A stretch of DNA of 64,000 nucleotides from Devosia sp. 66-22. GTDB lineage: Bacteria; Pseudomonadota; Alphaproteobacteria; Rhizobiales; Devosiaceae. Under the pieces are notes generated by a model. The model was given only the letters and a program-made list of their open reading frames with translations, searched no databases and was not told the origin of the DNA. The DNA is taken from assembly GCA_001899065.1 (NCBI GenBank), contig MKUZ01000015.1, positions 16,551 through 80,550 on the forward strand, read 5' to 3'. Shown piece by piece: positions 44,626 through 52,926 of this stretch (the first letter of the stretch is position 1; the number at the start of each line of letters is the position of its first letter). The position numbers and the translations under genes were made by a program.

Positions 44626-44652
44626 GGAACGCACGGGGACGAACGGCGTTCC
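44626..44652. promoter_or_regulatory. Self-complementary EcfG (general stress) promoter
   Basis: GGAAC (44626-44630), 16 bases, CGTT (44647-44650) on the plus strand. On the minus strand the same DNA reads GGAAC (44652-44648), 16 bases, CGTT (44631-44628). Both match the GGAAC-N16/17-CGTT consensus of the EcfG sigma factor without mismatch. The plus direction serves 44710-45084, the minus direction the Crp/Fnr operon. Confidence 0.75.
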
Positions 44653-44709
44653 TGCGGCCGACTAACATTGGTTATTTGAGCCCTCCCCGGCGCGTGAGAC
44701 ACGCAAGCA

Positions 44710-45084
44710 ATGAACGATTCAGAAGACGGCGCCGGGCGCAACCGGCGAGAGACTCCGGCAGCGGTCATGCACGGCCGGGCCGCGCGACAATTGGTGGCTC
44801 CGGTGCAGGAGAAGCTCGGCCTGTGGCAGGCTGAGACGATCAAGCTCGAAGCGATGGCGCAGCGTGTCAGGGCCGCGGGCCGGAGCGATCCGGCGATCGC
44901 GGAGGCGGCGCGCACGCTGCTGGGCGTCGTCGCCATGCAGTCGCAGATGTTCGAGGCCGCGGCGGCCGAGGCGATCCCGATGGTGCGCGAGCACACGCGG
45001 GTGATCGACGCGCGTAAGGTGCTGGCGATGCTCACGGCGCGGCTCGAGGCGCTGCTGGGCGAACTGGGCGACAAAGCGCGTTGA
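44710..45084 (+). CDS. Hypothetical helical protein under EcfG control
   Basis: A 124-residue soluble, predicted all-helical protein, Ala/Arg/Glu-rich, without Cys. The ATG is 60 bases past the EcfG -10 element. No family is recognised. Its promoter makes a role in the general stress response likely. It is followed by a membrane transporter-like gene after 48 bases. Confidence 0.75.
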   Translation: MNDSEDGAGRNRRETPAAVMHGRAARQLVAPVQEKLGLWQAETIKLEAMAQRVRAAGRSDPAIAEAARTLLGVVAMQSQMFEAAAAEAIPMVREHTRVIDARKVLAMLTARLEALLGELGDKAR

Positions 45085-45132
45085 CAATGGCGCGTCCGGG
45101 GCAGAGGGAGGGGCATCCTTCCCGACTGCCCG

Positions 45133-46230
45133 ATGACAGAGCCACCCATTCTCGCTGAACCAAGGCCGACCGGCGCCGGGCGCTGGCCGCGCTCCGTGCA
45201 GTGGCCGGTGCTGCTCGTCGGCTCGGTCGCGCTGGTCGTGCCGCTCGAGCTTGCGGGCTTCCCCGCGGCGCTGCTGCTCGGCCCGATGATCGCGGCGATC
45301 GTACTGGGCGTCGGCGACGCGCGCATGCGCGTGGCACGGCCGCTGTTCATCCTGGCGCAGGCGGTGATCGGGCTGATGATGGCCAAGGCGCTGCCGCCGG
45401 CGGTGTTTGTCGAGCTGGTCGAGGACTGGCCGATCTATGCGCTGGGCATCGGTTCGGTGGTGGTCGTCGCGGCGGGGCTGGGCATCCTCCTCGCGCGGCT
45501 CAAGGTGCTGCCGGGAACCACGGCGATCTGGGGCTCGGCGCCCGGCGCCGCGGCCACCATCGTGATCATGGCCGATGCGTTCGGAGCGGATGCGCGGCTC
45601 GTCGCGTTCATGACCTATCTGCGCGTTGCGCTGGTGGCGCTCGCGGCCTCGCTGGTGGCGCGCCTCGCGGTGCCCGGCGGCGCGCCGCTGCCCGCGATCG
45701 ACTGGTTTCCGCCGGTCGAGCCGGTTGCCTTCGCGCAGACGGTCGCGCTCATCGTCGTCGCCATGGTGGTGGCGACGCTGCTGCGGATGCCGGTGGGTGC
45801 GATCTTCTTCACGATGATCCTCGGCGTGCTCCTGCAGAACCTTGCCGGCCTTCGCATCGAGCTGCCGCCGGTGCTGCTCGCCACGGCGTTCACGCTCATC
45901 GGCTGGAGCATCGGGCTGCGGTTCACGCGCGATATCCTGCTGCATGCGTGGCGGGCGCTGCCGGCGGTGGTGGGCAGCATCGTGGCGCTGATCGCGGCCT
46001 GCGGGGCCTTCGCCTTCCTGCTCGTCTGGCTGGCGGGCCTCGATCCGCTCACGGCGTATCTCGCGACGAGCCCGGGCGGCGCGGATTCGGTGGCGATCAT
46101 TGCAGCCAACAGCGCAGTGGATGTGCCGTTCGTGATGGCGATGCAGGCGGGGCGCCTGCTGGTCGTGACGCTGACCGGGCCGGCGCTCGCGCGCTACATC
46201 GCGACGCGGAAATGGGCACGCGAACTCTGA
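45133..46230 (+). CDS. AbrB family membrane protein (DUF1022/ammonia monooxygenase-like)
   Basis: A 365-residue membrane protein with about ten hydrophobic segments arranged in two similar halves, each with the AbrB-duplication pattern GPMIAA...VGDARM and GTTAIWGSAPGAAATIV; the second half has the typical TSPGGADSVAIIAA. These proteins are often called ammonia monooxygenase-like or putative transporters; no enzymatic role is established, and a transport function is most likely. Confidence 0.85.
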   Translation: MTEPPILAEPRPTGAGRWPRSVQWPVLLVGSVALVVPLELAGFPAALLLGPMIAAIVLGVGDARMRVARPLFILAQAVIGLMMAKALPPAVFVELVEDWPIYALGIGSVVVVAAGLGILLARLKVLPGTTAIWGSAPGAAATIVIMADAFGADARLVAFMTYLRVALVALAASLVARLAVPGGAPLPAIDWFPPVEPVAFAQTVALIVVAMVVATLLRMPVGAIFFTMILGVLLQNLAGLRIELPPVLLATAFTLIGWSIGLRFTRDILLHAWRALPAVVGSIVALIAACGAFAFLLVWLAGLDPLTAYLATSPGGADSVAIIAANSAVDVPFVMAMQAGRLLVVTLTGPALARYIATRKWAREL

Positions 46231-46390
46231 GCGCCCCGCGCAGGGCGGCCATTCGGGCGGACGGCTAGCCCGGCGGGGCGGCGTCGGGAAAGCCGGCCAA
46301 ACCCAAGGCTGCGGCGAGCAAAAGCAGGCGGCGCCGGCCAAGGCCGACAAGCCAGCCAAGAAGAAGAAGACGAAGGCAAAATAGGCTAGA

Positions 46391-46415
46391 GGAGAATCCT
46401 CCCGAGGGATTCTCC
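46391..46415 (+). promoter_or_regulatory. Hairpin covering the ribosome site of 46416-46763
   Basis: GGAGAATCC pairs with GGATTCTCC around a seven-base loop, and the second arm ends one base before the ATG. The only purine-rich ribosome site (GAGGGA) is in the loop and second arm, so the hairpin could block translation. Confidence 0.5.
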
Positions 46416-46763
46416 ATGCTGACGAGCCTCAAGAACGGCAATCTGGCGCTCGCCTTCACGGTCGAGATGGCGATGCTCGCCGGCTTTGCGCTGGCCGGCT
46501 GGAGCTCGACGCCGATCCTCTGGCTGCGGATCGTCCTCACCCTTGCGTTGCCGGCGCTGGCGATCCTGCTCTGGGCGATATGGGCTGCCCCCAAAGCCAA
46601 GAAGCGGCGCCTGTCGCCAGGGCCGCTCCTCGTGTTCAAGGTCGCGATCTTCGGGTTTGCCACGCTGGCCTGGTGGCTGGCGGGGCAGGGGTTCATCGCG
46701 GCGATCTTCGGCGTATTGGCGGCGATCAACCTGCTCGGGGTCGTCGTTTTCCGGCAGTACTAG
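46416..46763 (+). CDS. DUF2568 (YrdB-like) membrane protein
   Basis: A 115-residue protein with four hydrophobic segments (about 9-29, 35-56, 69-86, 90-112) and the NLALAFTVEMAMLAGFALAG opening of the YrdB/DUF2568 type. Function is unknown. It overlaps the stop of msrB (convergent) by four bases. Its start codon directly follows a stable hairpin. Confidence 0.82.
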   Translation: MLTSLKNGNLALAFTVEMAMLAGFALAGWSSTPILWLRIVLTLALPALAILLWAIWAAPKAKKRRLSPGPLLVFKVAIFGFATLAWWLAGQGFIAAIFGVLAAINLLGVVVFRQY

Positions 46764-47173
46764 GCGTTCACCGCCGCGGGCACGAAGTTGAGCGCGACGC
46801 CATTGATGCAGTAGCGCAGGCCCGTCGGCGGCGGGCCGTCGGGAAAGACGTGCCCCAGATGGCTGCCGCAGGTGGCGCAATGCACCTCGGTGCGGGTCAT
46901 GCCGTGGCTGCGGTCGGTTGTGCTCTCGACCGAGCCGGGGATCGGCTCGTTGAAACTGGGCCAGCCCGTTCCGCTCTCGAACTTCACCTTGCCCTCGAAC
47001 AGGGGCGTGCTGCAGCCGGCGCATTCGAAGGTGCCGGGGCGATGCTCGGTCAGCAGGGCGCACGAGCCCGGACGCTCGGTGCCGTGGCCGCGCATGATGT
47101 GGTACTGCTCGGGCGTGAGCAGTTGCCGCCACTCGGCGTCGGTGCGGGTGACGGGGTAGGTCTTGGTATCCAT
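46760..47173 (-). CDS. msrB: Peptide methionine-(R)-S-oxide reductase
   Basis: A 137-residue MsrB that reduces the R form of methionine sulfoxide in proteins. It has the four zinc cysteines (51, 54, 99, 102), the ESGTGWPSF block and the catalytic Cys122 in RYCINGVAL. No second recycling Cys is seen at the usual site except within the zinc set, so reduction may use thioredoxin by another route. GGAGG precedes the ATG at 47173. Confidence 0.96.
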   Translation of the reverse strand: MDTKTYPVTRTDAEWRQLLTPEQYHIMRGHGTERPGSCALLTEHRPGTFECAGCSTPLFEGKVKFESGTGWPSFNEPIPGSVESTTDRSHGMTRTEVHCATCGSHLGHVFPDGPPPTGLRYCINGVALNFVPAAVNA

Positions 47174-47321
47174 GATGGCCTCCGTTCGACGCCAATATAG
47201 GCGCATCGGCGGTGGATTTCATGGCCGTGCGCGGTAAATTGCCGGTGTCCGGCGTGCAACCAATCCGACACATGGAAGTTACCAAAGTTGCCGGGTCGTC
47301 TATCCGCCGGCGGGGAGTTCC

Positions 47322-49253
47322 ATGAACGAGACTGTCGTTACGGGCGCCGAAGACAGCAATCGGTATCGGTTGCTCATCGACGCCATCTCTGACTACGCCA
47401 TCTACATGCTCGACGCGGACGGCTATGTCGCGAGCTGGAACCCCGGAGCGCAGCGCTTCAAGGGGTACACCGCCGCCGAAATCCTCGGCGCGCATTTCTC
47501 GCGCTTCTATACGCCCGAGGACCAGGCGGCAGGGCTGCCGGCGCGGGTGCTGCGCACGGCGGCGACGGAGGGCCGGTTCGAGGCCGAGGGCTGGCGCGTG
47601 CGCAAGGATGGCAGCCAGTTCTGGGCCCATATCGTCATCGATCCGATCCTTGCACCCGACGGTGAAGTGATCGGCTATGCCAAGATCACGCGCGACCTCA
47701 CCGAGCGGCGCCGGGCCGAGGAGGAGCTCAAGCTCAGCGAGCAGCGGTTCCGCCATCTGGTGCAGGCGGTCACCGACTACGCCATCTACATGCTCGATCC
47801 GCAGGGCTATGTGACAAACTGGAATTCCGGCGCCCAGCGGATCAAGGGTTACCCGCCCGAGGAGATCATCGGACAGCATTTCTCGACCTTCTATACTGAG
47901 CAGGACCGCGCCCGCGGTCTGCCCGGAGAGAGCCTCGAGAAGGCGAGGAGCACCGGCCGCTTCGAGCATGAGGGCATTCTCGTCCGCAAGGACGGCACAC
48001 GGTTCTGGGCCCATGTGGTGATCGACGCGATCCGCGACGAGCGTGGCGAGATCATCGGCTATGCCAAGGTCACGCGCGACATCACCGAGCGCAAGGAAGC
48101 CGAGGCGGCTCTGGCGCAGGCCAATGAGGAGCTGATGCAGAGCCAGAAGCTCGAGGCCATCGGCCGGCTGACGGGTGGCGTCGCGCACGATTTCAACAAT
48201 CTGCTGATGGCGATCAGCGGCAGCCTCGAACTGCTGCGCAAGCGCGTCCCGAGCGACGAACGGCTGCTGCGGCTGGTCGACAATGCGATGCAGGGCATTC
48301 AGCGCGGCGCGACGCTGACGCAGCGCATGCTCGCCTTTGCGCGTCGGCAGGAGCTGCGGCCCGGCGTGGTCGACGTAGCGCGGCTGGTGGACGGCATGAC
48401 CGACATGCTGCAGCGCACGCTGGGACCGGCGATCCAGATCGAGACGCAGGTGCCCGAAGGGCTGCCGGCCATCCTGATCGACGAGAACCAGCTCGAGCTG
48501 GCGATCCTCAATCTGGCGGTCAACGCCAAGGACGCGATGCCCGAGGGGGGCCGGCTCGTCATCCGGGCCGACGAGGCATCGGCACGGGACAATGCGGCAC
48601 TCGATGCGGGCCATTATGTGCGCCTCGCGATTACCGACACTGGCGAGGGGATGGACGCGGCGACGCTCGCCAACGCCACCGAGCCGTTCTTTACCACCAA
48701 GGGCGCGGGCAAGGGGACGGGGCTCGGCCTCGCCATGGTGCGCGGCCTGTCCGAGCAGTCGGGCGGTACCGTCACGATCCAGAGCGAGGTGGGCAAGGGC
48801 ACGACGGTGACCATGTGGATGCCGGTCAGCCTGGAGACGGTCAGCGTTGCCGACGACATGGTGGCCGACGTGGCGCCCGAGCCGGGTGCGACGCGCCGGC
48901 TGCGCGTGCTCGTCGTCGATGACGACGTCCTCGTGGCGATGAACACCACAGCGATGCTCGAGGATCTCGGGCACGAGGCCATAGAGGTGCATTCGGGCCG
49001 GCAGGCGCTCGAGACGCTCGCGACCACCAATGGTTTCGACCTCGTGATTACCGACCAGGCGATGCCGCAGATGACCGGCTCGCAGTTCGTGTCGGAGGCG
49101 CGCGCCAAGTGGCCGGGCCTGCCGGTGATCCTTGCCACCGGCTATGCCGAGCTGCCCGAGGACGCCGATCGCACGCTGACGCGGCTCAGCAAGCCGTTCA
49201 TGCAGTCCGACCTCGAGCGTGCCCTCAAGCAGGTGCCGGGGCTGACGAACTAG
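47322..49253 (+). CDS. PAS hybrid sensor histidine kinase with receiver domain
   Basis: A 643-residue soluble hybrid kinase. Two tandem PAS domains (about 14-130 and 141-258) are close copies (both with SDYAIYMLD or TDYAIYMLD and a WNPGAQR/WNSGAQR core). Then HisKA with His289 (GGVAHDFNN), an ATPase domain (NLAVNAKDAM, GTGLGLAM), and a C-terminal receiver domain with phosphoacceptor Asp578 (VITDQAMPQ). It has no membrane helix, so it senses a cytoplasmic signal such as redox, light or a ligand in the PAS pockets. Confidence 0.95.
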   Translation: MNETVVTGAEDSNRYRLLIDAISDYAIYMLDADGYVASWNPGAQRFKGYTAAEILGAHFSRFYTPEDQAAGLPARVLRTAATEGRFEAEGWRVRKDGSQFWAHIVIDPILAPDGEVIGYAKITRDLTERRRAEEELKLSEQRFRHLVQAVTDYAIYMLDPQGYVTNWNSGAQRIKGYPPEEIIGQHFSTFYTEQDRARGLPGESLEKARSTGRFEHEGILVRKDGTRFWAHVVIDAIRDERGEIIGYAKVTRDITERKEAEAALAQANEELMQSQKLEAIGRLTGGVAHDFNNLLMAISGSLELLRKRVPSDERLLRLVDNAMQGIQRGATLTQRMLAFARRQELRPGVVDVARLVDGMTDMLQRTLGPAIQIETQVPEGLPAILIDENQLELAILNLAVNAKDAMPEGGRLVIRADEASARDNAALDAGHYVRLAITDTGEGMDAATLANATEPFFTTKGAGKGTGLGLAMVRGLSEQSGGTVTIQSEVGKGTTVTMWMPVSLETVSVADDMVADVAPEPGATRRLRVLVVDDDVLVAMNTTAMLEDLGHEAIEVHSGRQALETLATTNGFDLVITDQAMPQMTGSQFVSEARAKWPGLPVILATGYAELPEDADRTLTRLSKPFMQSDLERALKQVPGLTN

Positions 49254-49275
49254 CGTTCGACCTCAGCGAAAAGCA

Positions 49276-49303
49276 GAACGCCGCCCCGTGTGGGACGGCG
49301 TTC
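49276..49303. terminator. Bidirectional terminator hairpin
   Basis: GAACGCCG pairs with CGGCGTTC around an inner CCC/GGG stem, between the stop codons of two convergent genes (49253 and 49324). An A-run lies on the left side (minus-strand U-tract). Confidence 0.62.
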
Positions 49304-49323
49304 CATAGTGTCGTCAGCGAAGC

Positions 49324-50004
49324 TTACTCCAGGATGATGATGTTGCCGCCTTCATCGTCATCGTCGCCGCCGCCGAAGCCGCCGTCACCGCCATCGACCA
49401 TGTAGGACGAGATCTTGTTGCGGAGCTGGCTGGGCAGGCTCTTCTGGCTCTTGGTGTAGTAGAAGCACTCGCCGCCATGGTTGACGCCGGAGCACACTTC
49501 GACGCCCAGGCCGCCCGAGATCAGGATCGACTCGATGTTGTTGTCGAAATTGCCCGGGATGTCGTTGTCGCTGTCACCGTCTTCGACGCAGAAATTGGCG
49601 CCCTTGAAGTTGGCCTGCTGATAGAAGCAAACCTCCGGGAAATCCGGATCGGGCTCGTCGGGCTCTTCGACGAAGATGTCGCCGAAGTCGATGAACGGAC
49701 CCTCCGGCCCGATGATGATCTTGATGCTGAAGGGGATCTCGGGGCCCGACGGGTTCTTCTTGAGCAGCGATTTGGCGATAAAGCCCTCGTCGTCATCGTC
49801 GGTGGTGACGGCGCACCAGGTGGAGGTGCAGGCCTCGACAAGGAGCGCGGTGTTCTTGGGCAGGGTGGTGATGATGTCGTAGCTGGTGCCCGGACCTTCG
49901 CGCAGATTGGCAGCGCTCTTGGTATAGGCGATCTCAGCGGCCGATGCGGCGGCGGTGAGGCCGGCAAAGGCAATGACGGAAATGGCTGCGAGACGGGCAA
50001 GCAT
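49324..50004 (-). CDS. Secreted SH3 plus beta/gamma-crystallin-like protein
   Basis: A 226-residue exported protein: signal peptide (to about ASA, residue 23), an SH3b domain (about 28-85, NLREGPGTSYDIIT), an acidic linker (GPFIDFGDIFVEEPDEPDPD), then a beta/gamma-crystallin or peptidase-inhibitor I36-like domain (about 132-205, VCFYQQANFKGANFCVEDGD and IESILI) and a Gly/Asp-rich tail. Such folds bind calcium or inhibit proteases. GGGAC precedes the ATG. It is one of three tandem genes with the same domain order. Confidence 0.85.
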   Translation of the reverse strand: MLARLAAISVIAFAGLTAAASAAEIAYTKSAANLREGPGTSYDIITTLPKNTALLVEACTSTWCAVTTDDDDEGFIAKSLLKKNPSGPEIPFSIKIIIGPEGPFIDFGDIFVEEPDEPDPDFPEVCFYQQANFKGANFCVEDGDSDNDIPGNFDNNIESILISGGLGVEVCSGVNHGGECFYYTKSQKSLPSQLRNKISSYMVDGGDGGFGGGDDDDEGGNIIILE

Positions 50005-50115
50005 GTGAGGTGTCCCTGGTTGCGGCGGGCGCTTCGACCCACTCTGCTGCCCAGTCAACCAGACGGCAGGTGAACGCTCGCTGAACGGGCGGCGCGAAAG
50101 CCGCCGATTGTGGCG

Positions 50116-50700
50116 TCAGTAGACGCGGATCGACGAAATGCCGTTGCTCAGCAGGCCGTCGAGCCTGCCCTTGCTCACGTCCACGACCTCGCAATAGGAG
50201 CGGAAGCCGCGGTCGCGGCAGACTACGGCGCTGGCGGCGCCATTGATCTCGACCGACGAGATTTCGTTGTCGTAGCCCACCAAAGCGAGGTCGGGGATGA
50301 CGCGGCCGGACTTGGCGCAGAACGATACGCCGCTGAAGCCTTCGCCCGAATAGAAGCAGACGACGCCGCCGCCCCGCTGGGTGGGGAATTTCGGGCCGGC
50401 GAGCAGGCCGTCCGGCGCCTGACCGAAGCTCAGATTGTCGAGCGACAGCCAGCCACGCGCCGTGGCGGTGCGGACCTGGCACCAGCGCGCGGCGCAGCGA
50501 TCGACACGCACGCGCACGCCTTCCTCAATGGTGCCGGTGACGTCGTAACGCGGGCCGGGGCCGGCGCGGAGCTCACCCGACAGATTGACCCAGCCATCGG
50601 TGGTCCAGGCGGCGCTGCCGCGCGGCTGCACGGCGCCGGCGGGGGCGACGAGCAGCAGGGCAAGGGTCGCAGCGAAAAGCATGCGGACGAACGACGACAT
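50116..50700 (-). CDS. Secreted SH3 plus beta/gamma-crystallin-like protein
   Basis: A 194-residue relative of the genes on both sides: signal peptide (to about AGA), SH3b domain (about 35-90, ELRAGPGPRYDVTGT and RWCQVRT), then a I36/crystallin-like domain (about 112-190, VCFYSGEGFSGVSFCAKSG and a last strand ISSIRVY). The linker here is short. It probably acts in the envelope. No EcfG site is seen upstream, unlike the neighbour at 50849. Confidence 0.85.
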   Translation of the reverse strand: MSSFVRMLFAATLALLLVAPAGAVQPRGSAAWTTDGWVNLSGELRAGPGPRYDVTGTIEEGVRVRVDRCAARWCQVRTATARGWLSLDNLSFGQAPDGLLAGPKFPTQRGGGVVCFYSGEGFSGVSFCAKSGRVIPDLALVGYDNEISSVEINGAASAVVCRDRGFRSYCEVVDVSKGRLDGLLSNGISSIRVY

Positions 50701-50848
50701 GAGGCACCCCCGAGGCAATATCGGGGAACCCTAGCGCCTCCCGCGGCGGGCCGGAAGGGCGCGGCCGCAACACCCTGTGAAATCCGGCAGCAAGATGGGC
50801 GCCGCACTTTCGTGCAGCGCCCTCATCCTGCATCAGATCTGGAGGTCC

Positions 50849-51529
50849 TTACCTGACGCGGATCGAGGAGATCTCGTTGTCGAAGCTGCCCAGCGAGCGC
50901 GCGCTGGTGCGATAGGTCCGACAGATGTCGTAACCGGCATCGTCGCACACCGTGACCCTGAGACCATCGGGATTGCGGATGGACGAGATGCGGTTGTTCC
51001 AGGCGGCGCCGACATAGGGCGTCATGTCGCCTTCATCCATACAGAAGCGCGAGCCGCTGTAGCCGGTGCCGGAATAGAAGCACACATCGCCCGGCATCGC
51101 GCCGCTGGGCGGACGGTCGGGACGGTCCGGGCGATCCGGACGGCCGGGGCCGACGCCAATCGCGACGCCGCCGGAGCCGATCGAGATGCTGCCCTGCGGG
51201 AAGTTGAAGCTGAGGTTGAAATTGGGCTCGAAATTGCCGCCGCCACCGCTGGCGCGGCGCAGATAGCGCGACGAGACATAGCCGTCGGGGCCCGATTTCT
51301 GGACGTAGCACCAGCCGCTGCGACAGCCGAGCACGTCTACGCTTTCGCCGGGGCGCAGGGTGTCGACGACGCCGTAGGAGGTGCCGGGGCCGCTGCGGAC
51401 GTTCACCGAACTGGTCGCGACGGCGGGCGCCGCCGAAGCGGCGGCGGGAATGAACATCACCGCGGCAGCGCAAACGACAGCCGTTGCCGTCGCCGCCCGC
51501 AGCAGGGTCTTCTTTGTGTTGATTTTCAC
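50849..51529 (-). CDS. Secreted SH3 plus beta/gamma-crystallin-like protein, EcfG-controlled
   Basis: A 226-residue protein from a GTG with a perfect AAGGAG site. Signal peptide (to about ASA), SH3b domain (about 39-95, NVRSGPGTSYGVVDT and GWCYVQKSG), a Gly/Pro/Arg/Asp-rich linker (GPGRPDRPDRPDRPP), then a crystallin-like domain ending NEISSIRVR. A clean EcfG promoter lies 42 bases upstream, so it belongs to the general stress regulon. It is the first of three tandem paralogues. Confidence 0.87.
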   Translation of the reverse strand: MKINTKKTLLRAATATAVVCAAAVMFIPAAASAAPAVATSSVNVRSGPGTSYGVVDTLRPGESVDVLGCRSGWCYVQKSGPDGYVSSRYLRRASGGGGNFEPNFNLSFNFPQGSISIGSGGVAIGVGPGRPDRPDRPDRPPSGAMPGDVCFYSGTGYSGSRFCMDEGDMTPYVGAAWNNRISSIRNPDGLRVTVCDDAGYDICRTYRTSARSLGSFDNEISSIRVR

Positions 51530-51570
51530 TGGACGCTCCTTGGGTAGGGTCACTGGCCCCTTGGAGCGGG

Positions 51571-51595
51571 AACGCGGGGGCCGGCGAAGGGTTCC
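51571..51595 (-). promoter_or_regulatory. EcfG (general stress) promoter
   Basis: Minus strand GGAAC (51595-51591), 16 bases, CGTT (51574-51571), matching the consensus exactly. The predicted transcript begins about 35 bases before the GTG of the gene at 50849-51529. Confidence 0.75.
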
Positions 51596-51606
51596 GATGA
51601 CGGGGT

Positions 51607-51996
51607 TCAGGTCCCGGAAATCGGGCGTTTCTTGCCGTCCTCGCCCAGCGCCACATAGACGAAACGGCCATCGGTGACCTTGACGCGGTCGGCAAGGCGG
51701 TTGCGGCGGGCCCAGGCTTCCATGGCGACCGTGATCGAGGTGGTGCCGACCCGTTCGATCGAGGTGTAGACGCACAGGATGTCGCCGACCTTGACCGGCG
51801 AGATGAAGGTCATGGCCTCGACGGCGACGGTGACGACGCGGCCATTGGCGCGCTCCACCGCAGCGATCGAGCCCGCGATATCCATCTGGCTCATCACCCA
51901 GCCGCCGAAGATGTCGCCGGCCGGGTTGGTGTCGGCCGGCATCGCCAGCGTGCGGATCGTCAGGTTGCCGTGCGGCTCGTCGTCGGTGGTCTTCAT
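51607..51996 (-). CDS. Acyl-CoA thioesterase, YciA type
   Basis: A 129-residue hotdog-fold thioesterase. Family marks are AMPADTNPAGDIFGGWVMSQMD with the catalytic Asp in GDIFGG, and VAVEAMTFISPVKVGD. It hydrolyses acyl-CoA esters, freeing CoA and the acid. The ATG overlaps the stop of tdk (ATGA), so it is co-translated with the thymidine kinase; the functional link is unclear. Confidence 0.93.
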   Translation of the reverse strand: MKTTDDEPHGNLTIRTLAMPADTNPAGDIFGGWVMSQMDIAGSIAAVERANGRVVTVAVEAMTFISPVKVGDILCVYTSIERVGTTSITVAMEAWARRNRLADRVKVTDGRFVYVALGEDGKKRPISGT

Positions 51997-52592
51997 GCCT
52001 GTGCCTTGGTGACGGGCCAGCGCCCGACTTCTTCCTCCCAGTGCCGGCGGCACAGGGACACGTAAACGGACTTCTCGATGGACACCTGGCTGCCCTCGAT
52101 GATGGGCCGGCCCTCCATGTCGCGGCGCACCACCATGGTGGCCTTGTGGCCGCAATGGCAGATGGTACGGATTTCGCGCAGCTCGTCGGCGATGGCGAGA
52201 AGAGCGAGGGAGCCGGGGAACAGCTTGCCCTGGAAATCGGTGCGCAGGCCAAACGCCATGACAGGGATGCGGAGCCGGTCGGCGACGCGGGCGAGTTGCC
52301 AGACCTGGTCGCCGGTGAGGAACTGTGCCTCGTCGATGAAGACGCAGTCGACCTTGCCCTCGAGCGTGTGCTCGCGCACCCGGTCGTAGAGGTCGTCGGC
52401 ATCGGTGAAGGTCTCGGCTTCCGAGGCGACGCCCAGCCGCGAGCGGATCATGCCGACGCCGCCCTCGGCATAGAGCGAGGAGGTCAGCAGCAGCGCCCGC
52501 ATGCCGCGCTCGCGGTAGTTGTAGGCGGCCTGCAGCAGCATCGTCGATTTGCCGGCATTCATCGCCGCGTAGGAGAAGTAGAGCTTTGCCAT
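51993..52592 (-). CDS. tdk: Thymidine kinase
   Basis: A 199-residue type II thymidine kinase that phosphorylates thymidine and deoxyuridine in salvage. Nucleotide-binding AMNAGKST is at 10-17, the Mg-binding/catalytic DEAQF at 87-91 (Glu88), and a zinc site of Cys145, Cys147, Cys181 and His184. Length is normal. It starts at 52592 after AAGGCG and is first in a two-gene operon with the thioesterase. Confidence 0.96.
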   Translation of the reverse strand: MAKLYFSYAAMNAGKSTMLLQAAYNYRERGMRALLLTSSLYAEGGVGMIRSRLGVASEAETFTDADDLYDRVREHTLEGKVDCVFIDEAQFLTGDQVWQLARVADRLRIPVMAFGLRTDFQGKLFPGSLALLAIADELREIRTICHCGHKATMVVRRDMEGRPIIEGSQVSIEKSVYVSLCRRHWEEEVGRWPVTKAQA

Positions 52593-52926
52593 GACGCCTT
52601 CTTGCCCGAGGGCGGGCCGATGGGGCAAGGCGGCGCCCGCGTTGGCCACCGGATTCGGCCAAAGAAACGGCCGCCGGGCGAGGGCGGCCGAGGGGTGTTG
52701 GCTGGCGGAGGGAAGCGGTTGGCGCGCCGTCCCTCATGTGGCGGGGCCGGTCCCGTTGCGGGCGGGTTGCGGCCGGTCCGGCGGTTGGGGTGGACCGGAC
52801 GATGGCAACGCTAGGGGGCGCAGATGACGCCGCGATGACGCGACAATGACAATGCGGCCTTGATTCAAACCAAATCGCCCGCATGATCGCGACCCGGGGG
52901 ACACCACAAACACGGAACGGATTGCG
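52593..52926. other. Intergenic region
   Basis: About 330 bases without a convincing gene. It includes short direct repeats of the type GATGACGC around 52824-52845, which might be binding sites for a regulator of the gene at 52927, but the match is only to each other. Confidence 0.4.

Noticed and set aside
46268..46384. A lysine/alanine-rich frame ending in KPAKKKKTKAK, like the tail of a histone H1-like protein
   Set aside because: No start codon exists in the frame and it begins within the end of the upstream gene; at most a remnant.
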